Shown in pieces: positions 16,347 to 22,766 of a stretch of 22,766 nt of DNA. The stretch spans positions 1-22,766 of the forward strand of contig JANQMT010000096.1 of assembly GCA_028279945.1 (NCBI GenBank), read 5' to 3'. The notes below the pieces were generated by a model. That model ran no database searches, was not told the DNA's origin, and saw only the letters and a list, made by a program, of their open reading frames with translations. A program made the position numbers and the translations under genes. This DNA is from JAKSCF01 sp028279945 (GTDB taxonomy: Bacteria > Bacillota > Clostridia > Peptostreptococcales > JAAYPU01). The first letter of the stretch is position 1, and each line of letters starts with the position of its first letter.

Positions 16347-16393
16347 CCATTGTCACCATTTGTATTTGAATGTTTTTTTAGACTCTGTTCCAA
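16343..16393 (-). CDS. Possible 16-residue leader ORF coupled to the surface-protein operon
   Basis: A TTG at 16393-16391 with a near-perfect SD (GGGAGGT at 16406-16400, GGAGG seven bases from the start) opens MEQSLKKHSNTNGDNG and stops with a TGA that overlaps the ATG of the following gene as ATGA. An in-frame TAG lies 24 bases upstream, so the frame is not the tail of a longer gene. The SD here is much better than that of the downstream gene. The product has no recognisable family; a role in coupling or attenuation is inferred. It could also be a chance SD-like sequence. Confidence 0.4.
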   Translation of the reverse strand: MEQSLKKHSNTNGDNG

Positions 16394-16659
16394 ACCTAGA
16401 CCTCCCTTTTTTAAATTCTAACATTAATTTAACAAATTTTACCCTTTATTGCAAATAAAGACCAGGAATAAATGTATCATAAGCTTGTTTAAATAGAATA
16501 CAGGTGTATAACCTTTTTTTTGATATCAATCTGAAGAGAGTTGATATCAAAACCTTATACACCTGTACTCAATTGCAAGAGCTTTCCATTAATCTGATTT
16601 TTGATTTTATTTTTATTAAATATTCTATTAAGCGGTTTTTAAATCTTTGATGCTCTAAA
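16394..16659. other. Non-coding interval between the surface operon and the small membrane-protein gene
   Basis: Apart from the leader ORF, the 313-base gap between the two larger genes holds a long imperfect hairpin (16499-16567), a small perfect inverted repeat CTTTATT-GCA-AATAAAG (16444-16460), and a weak minus-strand promoter-like pair (TTGCAA, 17 bases, TAAATT, about 16426-16454). The flank from 16568 to 16659 is AT-rich with nothing identifiable. Confidence 0.5.
16499..16567. repeat. Long two-tier inverted repeat (hairpin element)
   Basis: Outer arms TACAGGTGTATAA (16499-16511) and TTATACACCTGTA (16555-16567) are perfect complements of 13 bp. Inner arms TTTTGATATCAA (16518-16529) and TTGATATCAAAA (16541-16552) are perfect complements of 12 bp around an 11-base loop; an asymmetric internal loop (CCTTTT against CC) separates the tiers. 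Each inner arm also contains the self-palindrome TTGATATCAA. It lies 93 bases after the small membrane-protein stop. It may be a terminator, a regulatory hairpin or a small mobile repeat of MITE type; no target-site duplication is obvious. Confidence 0.75.
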
Positions 16660-17136
16660 TTACTTTTTCTGTTTTGTAAGCAGTAATAATACACCAATTA
16701 GAATTAAAGCAAATGGAAAGGCTGTAGAGATGAACTGAATTTTCCCTAGATTATTCAATAGAAAGAATCCGCTGACAGAGCTTAAAACCAGAGCAGGTAC
16801 GACAAAAGTTTTCTTCCCTGTAAATAACAATATTTGTATGAATCCTACTGCAGGGGCAAAGATAAAAAACGGCCATATGATTTCCATCCATTTATCCCCA
16901 AAGAGCGCACAAAAGGTAAAGATGCCGCCAAGGGTTAAAAAAATACCCCCTGGAATTAAATAACCTATTTTTTTATCTTCACTCGTAAAGTATGCCGCTT
17001 CAAAGGCAAAACCAAAAACCCAGAAAATCAATACCCATGCATTGGCTACAAAATAATCCATCCATCCAAAATATTTGAGTAATAAAAAAATCATTCCAAA
17101 AAAAATAAATGTAAATCCTATCGATTTTTGATTCAT
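16660..17136 (-). CDS. Small polytopic membrane protein, unknown function
   Basis: 158 residues, almost entirely hydrophobic, with about five membrane segments (around 6-23, 32-50, 58-79, 87-105 and 133-153) and short charged turns (TSEDKKIG, FTGKKT) ending in TKQKK. The overall plan resembles small LiaF/DUF5668-like N-terminal membrane domains, but no diagnostic motif is seen, so I leave it as unknown. The ATG has SD GAGAGG about ten bases upstream. It is divergent from the chemoreceptor-like gene and may have its own weak promoter (TATAAT on the minus strand at 17171-17176). Confidence 0.7.
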   Translation of the reverse strand: MNQKSIGFTFIFFGMIFLLLKYFGWMDYFVANAWVLIFWVFGFAFEAAYFTSEDKKIGYLIPGGIFLTLGGIFTFCALFGDKWMEIIWPFFIFAPAVGFIQILLFTGKKTFVVPALVLSSVSGFFLLNNLGKIQFISTAFPFALILIGVLLLLTKQKK

Positions 17137-17240
17137 ACTTTCTATTCCTCTCTTTAATCTATCATATTTTATTATAAATCATGATGGTTAGTATAAGATT
17201 TAAATAATATTAAAAATCTGTTAGAAATAAATCTTTATTG

Positions 17241-17274
17241 AATCTTGACTCATTTTTTACCAAATCTTGACTCA
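17241..17274. repeat. 12-bp direct repeat AATCTTGACTCA, 22-base period, upstream of the chemoreceptor gene
   Basis: AATCTTGACTCA occurs at 17241-17252 and again at 17263-17274. Two full helical turns (22 bases) would place the sites on the same face of the DNA. Each copy includes TTGACT, a -35-like hexamer; perfect TATAAT hexamers follow at 17287-17292 and 17303-17308 but at non-ideal spacings (14 or 30 bases). It is either a pair of regulator sites or duplicated promoter material. Confidence 0.5.
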
Positions 17275-17370
17275 ATATTATATTCTTATAATCTTACTAC
17301 TGTATAATATCCTTAAATATTTCTAATTTTTTCTATTTTGAAACTTTAATACGAAATGGGTGGTGGGTAA

Positions 17371-18420
17371 ATGAATGCATTACAAAAGATAAACGAAATT
17401 AATGAATTATTAAATCGAACAAAAGATCTAATTCATGATTTCTCTGAAATGAACAGCCAAAATCTAGGTATTATCAACACTTTTAAACAGCACTTTTCCG
17501 ATACAAATGTAACCTTTAACCATATTTCATCCAGCATTGATGCCCTTAATCTTAAGTCGGATACCATTGATGACATTGTAGACGTTATCAGCTCTGTAGC
17601 GCGTCAGACTAATCTTCTAGCCATTAATGCAGCCATAGAAGCTGCTCGAGCAGGAGAGCATGGTAAAAGCTTTGCCGTGGTTGCTGACGAAGTAAAAAAG
17701 CTATCGGTTCAGACATCCAATTCAGCAGTCAACATAAAAAAAATTGTTGACGAAATTCAGTCAGAAATCATTGATGCCAAAGAAAACATAGACCGTATTG
17801 GTAATTCTTTTAGTCAACTGAATTTCCAAGATAATGACTTCAAAAAAGATCTTGGTATAAGTATTGAACAAATCGAAAATGCTGTACTGGGTTTAGTCAA
17901 TGAAATTAATGACACATTTAATTTACAAAATGCACGCAGCAACCCTTCTATGTATTTCAGCAACTTGCAGCATGTCATCGAACGTGCATCCGAAAATACT
18001 TTAAAGAATAATCTTTCATTATTTGGCACATATTTTCATACTAATCCTCACCTCCTTACACATTTAAAATCTGAAGACATTGGTATTGGTATCTATTCTT
18101 TTAGGGATAATAATAAAATAGAAAGTCAACGTTCTCTTTACGTTAAAGACTTTTCCCCTACCAACACCTATATGTCTTGGTACTATAATCCTATTAACCA
18201 ACGCAAAGGTGTATGGAGCAACATATATTTTGATCCCTATTCTAATAAAGAATTGGTATCCTATTCACTTGCCGTTTATAGCGAAAATCAATTGATAGGA
18301 GTAGGCGGCGCAGATGTGGACTATGAATACTGCAGAAAATCTGCTCAAAAGAACATCATCAATGACATGACATCACAAGTCACAAAACTTTCAAATTACA
18401 TGTCACAAGATATTAAATAA
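17371..18420 (+). CDS. Soluble methyl-accepting chemotaxis-like protein with C-terminal Cache-like sensor
   Basis: 349 residues with no signal peptide or membrane helix. Residues 1-70 are coiled-coil-like. Residues about 70-118 carry the chemoreceptor hairpin tip (ARQTNLLAINAAIEAARAGE then FAVVADEVKKLS), which contacts CheW and CheA. The C-terminal 150 residues (about 200-325) resemble the ligand-binding Cache fold: YMSWYYNPINQRKGVWS (267-283), LVSYSLAVY and LIGVGGADVDY (308-318). Cache domains normally sit N-terminally outside the membrane; here the sensor follows the signalling part and would be cytoplasmic. The signalling region is short (roughly 130 residues), so adaptation helices are probably reduced. 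The ATG follows GGTGG; the stop is immediately followed by a terminator. Ligand unknown. Confidence 0.85.
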   Translation: MNALQKINEINELLNRTKDLIHDFSEMNSQNLGIINTFKQHFSDTNVTFNHISSSIDALNLKSDTIDDIVDVISSVARQTNLLAINAAIEAARAGEHGKSFAVVADEVKKLSVQTSNSAVNIKKIVDEIQSEIIDAKENIDRIGNSFSQLNFQDNDFKKDLGISIEQIENAVLGLVNEINDTFNLQNARSNPSMYFSNLQHVIERASENTLKNNLSLFGTYFHTNPHLLTHLKSEDIGIGIYSFRDNNKIESQRSLYVKDFSPTNTYMSWYYNPINQRKGVWSNIYFDPYSNKELVSYSLAVYSENQLIGVGGADVDYEYCRKSAQKNIINDMTSQVTKLSNYMSQDIK

Positions 18421-18446
18421 GGAAGATTTGCAAAGCAAAATCTTCC
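18421..18446 (+). terminator. Terminator shared by the chemoreceptor gene and the convergent activase operon
   Basis: GGAAGATTTGC (18421-18431) and GCAAAATCTTCC (18435-18446) form a stem with one bulged base and a three-base loop, starting right after the chemoreceptor stop. TTTATTTCTG follows on the plus strand; on the minus strand, with the activase stop 18 bases away, an AT-rich tail also follows, so it can act in both directions. Confidence 0.85.
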
Positions 18447-18463
18447 TTTATTTCTGTCAGCGG

Positions 18464-19468
18464 TTATGCTCGAAGGGAAACATTATCATAATTGTTTGTC
18501 ATGATATTGAGCTGAACACGCTGGGAGTTCCATCTCCCACATTTGTCTCCAAAATATCCTATTGTTTTCTCTCCATCATACAAAGCTGCCACTTCACACT
18601 TATTGGCACATTCGTCACACTCAAAACTCTTGGTTGTTATCAAACTATCAGCGATTTCAAATCCTTTAAATTTTGTTTGTACATTTTGTCTGTTTACAGC
18701 CTTTTTTGCCAATACTGCAGCGCCTAACGCTCCCATTACATGATAGTACTTAGGAACAATCACTTCATGTCCCAGTGCTTTCTCAAAAGCTTTTTTAATA
18801 CCAATATTGGCTGCTACACCACCTTGAAAAAAAATATTTGGAAGTATTTCTTTTCCTTTTGCTACGTTATTTAAATAGTTTCTTACCATTGCATTGCACA
18901 ATCCACTTATGATATCCGATATATCATAACCCAATTGTTGCTTGTGAATCATATCTGACTCGGCAAAAACAGCACATCTGCCCGCTATTCTGACAGGTAC
19001 ATTAGACTTTAACGCGTATTTTCCAAATTCTTCGATAGGGACATCCAATCTTTCCGCCTGTCGGTCTAGGAAGGACCCTGTCCCGGCTGCACATACGGTA
19101 TTCATGGCAAAATCCGTTGCGATACCATTCTTTAAAATAATAATTTTTGAATCTTGTCCGCCTATTTCTATAATGGTGCTGACTTTTTTGTCTAAAAAGA
19201 CACCTGCTACAGCATGTGCCGTTATCTCATTTTTAACCACATCTGCTCCTATGAGAAAAGATCCAATAGCCCTTCCACTTCCGGTTGTTCCTACACCTCT
19301 TATATGACAATCATCATATTTTTTGCTTAATATTTTAAATCCTTCTTGAATAACACCAATAGGTCTGCCCTTAGTCCGAAGATATAGTTTATCCAATACA
19401 TTTAACTCATGATCTAAAACCACTATATTGGTACTTACAGAGCCTACATCAACTCCCAAATAATACAT
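18464..19468 (-). CDS. ATP-dependent activase of the 2-hydroxyacyl-CoA dehydratase type (BadF/BcrA/HgdC family)
   Basis: This is a homodimeric iron-sulfur ATPase of the ASKHA fold that injects a low-potential electron into a partner protein. 334 residues from the ATG at 19468, which has a perfect SD (AAAGGAG); a longer frame to 19531 lies inside the upstream gene and is rejected. The phosphate loop is YLGVDVGSVSTNIVVLD (3-19). Cys126 (NTVCAAGTGSFLD) and Cys165 (IAGRCAVFAESD) are 39 residues apart, as are the two cluster ligands of HgdC. The C-terminal tail adds four cysteines (284, 287, 291 and 310: CDECANKC, GDKCGRW), a feature of the activase part of the large fused homologues. It overlaps the preceding COG3581 gene by 20 bases. 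It is last in the four-gene group; the electron acceptor is presumably the two upstream products. Confidence 0.93.
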   Translation of the reverse strand: MYYLGVDVGSVSTNIVVLDHELNVLDKLYLRTKGRPIGVIQEGFKILSKKYDDCHIRGVGTTGSGRAIGSFLIGADVVKNEITAHAVAGVFLDKKVSTIIEIGGQDSKIIILKNGIATDFAMNTVCAAGTGSFLDRQAERLDVPIEEFGKYALKSNVPVRIAGRCAVFAESDMIHKQQLGYDISDIISGLCNAMVRNYLNNVAKGKEILPNIFFQGGVAANIGIKKAFEKALGHEVIVPKYYHVMGALGAAVLAKKAVNRQNVQTKFKGFEIADSLITTKSFECDECANKCEVAALYDGEKTIGYFGDKCGRWNSQRVQLNIMTNNYDNVSLRA

Positions 19469-20546
19469 ATTCTCGTCTCCTTTCAAGCAAGTCAAAAAAT
19501 GCTTCAATTCTTGTAACAAATCCGGCTTCACCTGTCATCTCATCCATTACTAAGGTCATTATAGGAAAATCTTTATTTTTGGATATGGATTGTAATATGA
19601 CCTTTGAAACAATTTCCGGCATACATCCCATTGGGAATAGCTGTATCCCGCCATCTAATTTTTCCTTGTTGGCAATAAGTGCTTCTCCCACGCATTCTCT
19701 TCCATGACCGCCTATATCATAAGGAAGATATTCCTTAGATGCTTTCCTTATAGCTATAGAATTTAATTTAAATGATCTGAGAAAAGCATCTATTAACCAT
19801 CCATCCAAAGATAAGCCTTTTTTTATACTAACACCAAAGTCCATTAATTTATCTTGAATGTATAGATTTGAAAAAGGCTCTATAATTGTATATATTTCAC
19901 CCATAAGCGCAACCGTAATTGGTTTTTTAATGGTATCCAGGGGTATCTTGTCAATTTTTCTATGATACTGTTTTAAAATATTTAAGGCTTGGTGGGGATC
20001 ATTCGTACGCATTACTTCTCGTTTGCATTGATTTAAGATATATTTATGTTCGCCTCTATTGGCTTCATACCCACATTTATAAAGGGCTATTCTTTCAATT
20101 TGCTCTATTAATCTTAGAGCCAATAATGTATTCCCTAATGCTTTCCATTTCTCAGTTTTATTTTTAGGACTTTGTTCAGATATTTTAAATACCCTTTTTT
20201 TAAATTCTTCTTTACCAATCACATTAGGACTTTCCAAAACAATAAACTCCAAATCATATCCTAAATTTTTTAATATATTTTTCTGTAATTCACAGTATTC
20301 TCCAAACCTGCATGGACCATTACTGCCAATCAGTACGATTGTATCTGCCCCTTCTTTAATACTCTGTATATAGTTGCCCATCATAATTTTAAAAGGAAGA
20401 CATATCTCTTCAGGAGAATGTAATGTCCCCATTTCAAGTGCTTCATTATTATTTAGAGGGGGTATAACATATTCTAATCCCAATCCATCAAATAATATTT
20501 TGACAGGAATATATGTATTTCCAAAATGAGGGAATGTTATTTTCAA
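19449..20546 (-). CDS. COG3581-type 2-hydroxyacyl-CoA dehydratase-related protein
   Basis: 365 residues. The N-terminus KITFPHFGNTYIPVKILFDG is the family start, followed by SPEEICLPFKIMMGNYI (Cys49) and GSNGPCRFGEYCE (Cys79 and Cys85), cysteines that could hold an iron-sulfur cluster. Near the C-terminus is FPMGCMPEIV (one more cysteine), then MDEMTGEAGFVTRIEAF, which is shared in form with the neighbouring COG3580 protein (DEHTGEAGIDTRIEAF). The start codon is TTG, supported by GAGGAG eight bases upstream and by the conserved N-terminus; it overlaps the upstream stop as TTGA. In many Firmicutes this segment is part of one fused protein with COG3580 and the activase. The reaction is unknown. 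Confidence 0.88.
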   Translation of the reverse strand: MKITFPHFGNTYIPVKILFDGLGLEYVIPPLNNNEALEMGTLHSPEEICLPFKIMMGNYIQSIKEGADTIVLIGSNGPCRFGEYCELQKNILKNLGYDLEFIVLESPNVIGKEEFKKRVFKISEQSPKNKTEKWKALGNTLLALRLIEQIERIALYKCGYEANRGEHKYILNQCKREVMRTNDPHQALNILKQYHRKIDKIPLDTIKKPITVALMGEIYTIIEPFSNLYIQDKLMDFGVSIKKGLSLDGWLIDAFLRSFKLNSIAIRKASKEYLPYDIGGHGRECVGEALIANKEKLDGGIQLFPMGCMPEIVSKVILQSISKNKDFPIMTLVMDEMTGEAGFVTRIEAFFDLLERRREYVLFGS

Positions 20547-21442
20547 TTTAAATACTCCTCTCCAAGCATATTAATAAAAGCTTCAATTCTGGTATCTATT
20601 CCTGCTTCTCCCGTATGTTCGTCCACTTTCAAAATTAGAAAAGGAAACTCTCTAATTTCATTTTTTATTAATTCAACGGATACTGAATCAATCCCACAGC
20701 CAAAGGACGATAAATATATGATCCCATCCACGCTTTCATTCTTATAAATGTTCATACAAAACCCATATGCATTTTTAGTAAAATCCCAAAAGGGTTTTTT
20801 ATATAAATTCTTTAACTCTGCATCAAAATATTGCTTAGGAATGGTTTCTTCAGTGATAACACCGACTCCCATTTCATTAAGCTTTTTAACAATATTCATG
20901 TTAAAAAAAGAATCATGAACACAGTAAGGATGTCCCACTAAAGCTACTTTTTTACTGTATTGATCATCTTTTATTCCCAACTCAAAATTTTGTTGTTCAT
21001 GGCTTGCTTTTTCATATGCATCATTAATTTTTTGTTTATTATTTATGATATGTCTTCCTAATCCTACTATCCACTTCTGCAGCTTCTTTTGTGAATTTAA
21101 GTACAAAGGATCATAGGTAATAACAGGCATATTGGGAATACTGTTAATAATCATTTCCGGAAGACCACAAAATTTAGGGCAAATATATTCTCCGCCTTCT
21201 TCTTTCATGATTCTTGGGATAATCATCAAATCACATTTTTCTTTAATAGAAGCAACATGTCCATGGAAAATTTTTATAGGAAGGCAAGCTTCATCCACAC
21301 AATATTTAACACCTAAATTAAGAATCGCTTTATTGGTTTCTTCTGAAAAAATTATTTCAGCATCTAATTCTTTTAAAAATGTCTGTATAAAAGGATGATA
21401 TCTAAAATACAAAAGCCCTCTTGGAATGCCAATTTTTTTTAT
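20543..21442 (-). CDS. COG3580 / DUF2229 protein (activase-associated), apparent AUA start
   Basis: About 299 residues. Family signatures are IGIPRGLLYFRYHPF at the N-terminus, YCVDEACLPIKIFHGHVASI (Cys48, Cys53), EYICPKFCGLPEMI (Cys88, Cys92) and DEHTGEAGIDTRIEAF at the C-terminus. The first ATG/GTG/TTG codon available (TTG at 21412) lies inside the conserved N-terminal motif and would remove KKIGIPRGL. Upstream of it the frame runs ATA-AAA-AAA-ATT-GGC from 21442 with an optimal SD (GGAGG, seven bases before the ATA), and an in-frame TAA closes the frame about 30 bases above with no canonical start between. Initiation at ATA (or ATT at 21445) is therefore proposed. The stop overlaps the COG3581 start. 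Function unknown; expected partner of the activase. Confidence 0.82.
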   Translation of the reverse strand: MKKIGIPRGLLYFRYHPFIQTFLKELDAEIIFSEETNKAILNLGVKYCVDEACLPIKIFHGHVASIKEKCDLMIIPRIMKEEGGEYICPKFCGLPEMIINSIPNMPVITYDPLYLNSQKKLQKWIVGLGRHIINNKQKINDAYEKASHEQQNFELGIKDDQYSKKVALVGHPYCVHDSFFNMNIVKKLNEMGVGVITEETIPKQYFDAELKNLYKKPFWDFTKNAYGFCMNIYKNESVDGIIYLSSFGCGIDSVSVELIKNEIREFPFLILKVDEHTGEAGIDTRIEAFINMLGEEYLN

Positions 21443-21544
21443 AATACCACCTCCATTATTAAGCCTATTTTATTATTTAACTTTTAACGATGTTTTATTA
21501 CTTAAATGAAACATTACAATATTTTAACTCTTTAAATGGTAAAT

Positions 21545-22450
21545 TTATTCAGAATCTACAATAACGGAATCTCCATACACTTTTTGACTAAAAATATCTT
21601 CTGCTTGTTGAATACTGAGTCCTTGAATATTCAGTTGATTGATATCGCTTTGCCCTATTCCCTTTTGGGTAAGCAGATGCATGTAACGAATCCCTTGAGG
21701 TTTGAACCCTAATAACCGTGCCCCTACGGTATCTACTCCTATAGCATTATTGCCACAGATCACAATCCCTGTATGCTTAGGCACTCCTTTTGTTGGACCT
21801 GACCCAATCATGGCAGGATTAGCACTTAAAATGGAAATATGAATGGGTACTTTTTCAGCCATAGCAGCAATAAATCCATGCAGATCATCATGAATACCTA
21901 GATTTTTTTTAGGCGTTCCTTGTTCTTCTGTAGAGGGCCAAGTCAGCGCCATATTTTTAATAGCGCCTGACATAGTGGCTTCTTCATGATGCTTTAGCTG
22001 GGTGAATGAAATATAAACGGTCATTTCATTCATCACTTGATTGACTTTTATTTTATTGGGCTTAGAGTGATTTAATTCTAATTCTGTGTAAGGCCCCGTA
22101 TTAAAATCTACAAACTCTACCCCTTCTTCCTTTATAATGCTTTCGTAACCTACAGATTTCATGACACCAGGCGTATCACCATTACCCGAACCTGTTCCAA
22201 CCATAATTCTTTTAGGATTATGCCCCTTTATCCATTGTATAATAAATCGGAACGTATCAGTTCCAACCGTAACAGCCGAAGAGGGACTGGGCTTTTTATA
22301 ATTGACCCAGTTAGGTGATATCACCACCACCGAATCGTTATGAATACAATCACCGGCTTTTATTAAATTCAACCCTTCCGAAATAGCTGCTCTTTCATTT
22401 TCATTTAAAGTGATGGCAATATCGGATTTATCATATTGAACCTTTTCCAT
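21545..22450 (-). CDS. DUF362 protein
   Basis: 301 residues from the ATG at 22450, which has a clear SD (GAGGTG); a longer frame to 22528 lacks an SD and adds non-conserved residues. DUF362 features are VVVISPNWVNYKKPSPS near the N-terminus, RIMVGTGSGNGDTPGVMKSV, the central KHHEEATMSGAIKNMALTWP, and the C-terminal GSGPTKGVPKHTGIVICGNN followed by AIGVDTVGARLLGF. No CxxCxxC ferredoxin-like insert is present, so this is the cluster-free version. The family has no defined reaction but often neighbours iron-sulfur or activase-type genes. It lies 102 bases upstream of the COG3580 gene in the same direction with no terminator visible, and may be the first gene of the activase operon. Confidence 0.85.
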   Translation of the reverse strand: MEKVQYDKSDIAITLNENERAAISEGLNLIKAGDCIHNDSVVVISPNWVNYKKPSPSSAVTVGTDTFRFIIQWIKGHNPKRIMVGTGSGNGDTPGVMKSVGYESIIKEEGVEFVDFNTGPYTELELNHSKPNKIKVNQVMNEMTVYISFTQLKHHEEATMSGAIKNMALTWPSTEEQGTPKKNLGIHDDLHGFIAAMAEKVPIHISILSANPAMIGSGPTKGVPKHTGIVICGNNAIGVDTVGARLLGFKPQGIRYMHLLTQKGIGQSDINQLNIQGLSIQQAEDIFSQKVYGDSVIVDSE

Positions 22451-22677
22451 TTGGTCACCTCGTAAATTTTTCTTTAACGCCAGATTATTCATGGAAACTG
22501 CTAAAAAAAAGACACCGTAGATTTTCATGTTTATTGTGAATAATCTGGGTTTAATATAAGTGTAACCATTACTTTAATTATTATGAATGAACAGAGGTAC
22601 GTGCCTTGCAATAAGAAAAAGTACTAGAAAAATGAATGCAGGCGTATAAATATTCGTTAATGTATTCATACACGTAT
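22451..22677. other. AT-rich intergenic stretch upstream of the DUF362 gene
   Basis: No supported gene. It should contain the minus-strand promoter of the DUF362 operon, but I found only weak candidates. A plus-strand frame of 14 codons (22583-22627) has no SD and is not called. The stretch ends at a plus-strand terminator-like hairpin whose source transcript is not evident in the window. Confidence 0.4.
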
Positions 22678-22718
22678 AATCCAATTATCTTCTTAATTAA
22701 GAGGTAATTGGATTTTTT
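22678..22718 (+). terminator. Plus-strand intrinsic terminator without an obvious gene
   Basis: AATCCAATTA (22678-22687) and TAATTGGATT (22705-22714) are perfect 10-bp complements; the intervening TCTTCTTAATTAAGAGG is itself largely self-complementary, extending the stem. The right arm runs directly into TTTTTTATTTCC, the classical terminator layout on the plus strand. On the minus strand there is no T-run. No plus-strand gene precedes it within 4 kb. Confidence 0.7.
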
Positions 22719-22766
22719 ATTTCCTTTTTTCAGTTATATAATAATTATGCACTGTGGATTTGTTGT

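Noticed and set aside
17356..17370. Four-codon ATG-GGT-GGT-GGG-TAA frame just before the chemoreceptor start
   Set aside because: Too short and without an SD; the G-rich run simply serves as the SD of the real gene.
18428..18743. Plus-strand frames of 66-99 codons opposite the activase gene
   Set aside because: They lie antisense to the conserved activase coding sequence, lack SDs and look like shadow frames.
19469..19531. Longer start for the activase gene (21 extra codons)
   Set aside because: The extension lies within the COG3581 coding region, and the ATG at 19468 has a perfect SD and the family N-terminus.
22583..22627. 14-codon plus-strand frame (MNEQRYVPCNKKKY)
   Set aside because: No SD in the AT-rich upstream sequence and no recognisable family; kept only as part of the possible plus-strand transcript.
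1..22766. CRISPR arrays, tRNA/rRNA genes, insertion sequences, phage or toxin-antitoxin genes
   Set aside because: Looked for on both strands; no periodic spacer-repeat pattern, no transposase or integrase motifs, and no tRNA-like cloverleaf was recognised.

Overview
The window is AT-rich chromosomal DNA that looks like a member of the Clostridia (low-GC, Gram-positive, probably anaerobic). The support is strong purine-rich Shine-Dalgarno (SD) sequences, GTG/TTG starts, lipobox lipoproteins, an oxygen-sensitive 2-hydroxyacyl-CoA-dehydratase-type activase system, and family combinations typical of Clostridia (copper-amine-oxidase-N/beta-propeller, DUF3160, PucR). The genus cannot be fixed from sequence alone. 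I saw no rRNA, tRNA, CRISPR array, insertion sequence or phage gene.

Layout. (1) 1-3769, minus strand: an oligopeptide/nickel-type ABC importer read right to left (lipoprotein binding protein, then two permeases), with the first codons of one more gene at the left edge. A 13-bp hairpin sits between the binding protein and the permeases. (2) 4031-5224, plus strand: a PucR-family regulator divergent from the importer, with inverted repeats in the shared intergenic region. (3) 5230-10363, minus strand: a second, larger PucR regulator, then a DUF917 protein, an NCS1 cytosine/purine/hydantoin-type permease and an aminopeptidase-T/NicX-like metalloenzyme. This reads as an uptake-and-breakdown unit for a small nitrogenous compound, probably cyclic, whose substrate is not evident. 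A terminator with a possible competing pairing partner separates the regulator from the catabolic genes. (4) 10652-16393, minus strand: three exported proteins (membrane-anchored protein with Asp-rich repeats, DUF3160 lipoprotein, copper-amine-oxidase-N/beta-propeller protein), preceded by a possible translationally coupled 16-residue leader ORF and a long imperfect hairpin. (5) 16660-17136, minus: a small polytopic membrane protein. (6) 17371-18420, plus: a soluble chemoreceptor-like protein whose Cache-like sensor lies C-terminal to the signalling domain. (7) 18464-22450, minus: DUF362, COG3580 (DUF2229), COG3581 and an ATP-dependent activase. The last three overlap each other and together equal one large fused protein known in other Firmicutes. 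The COG3580 gene appears to start at an AUA codon.

How the parts may work together. The two PucR regulators flank and probably control the ABC importer and the DUF917/permease/NicX-like unit, so the left 10 kb may be one nutrient-scavenging locus. The surface-protein trio and the activase quartet are conserved-looking gene neighbourhoods of unknown biochemical role and are the best candidates for undescribed systems. All functional statements are from family recognition by eye; no database search was run.
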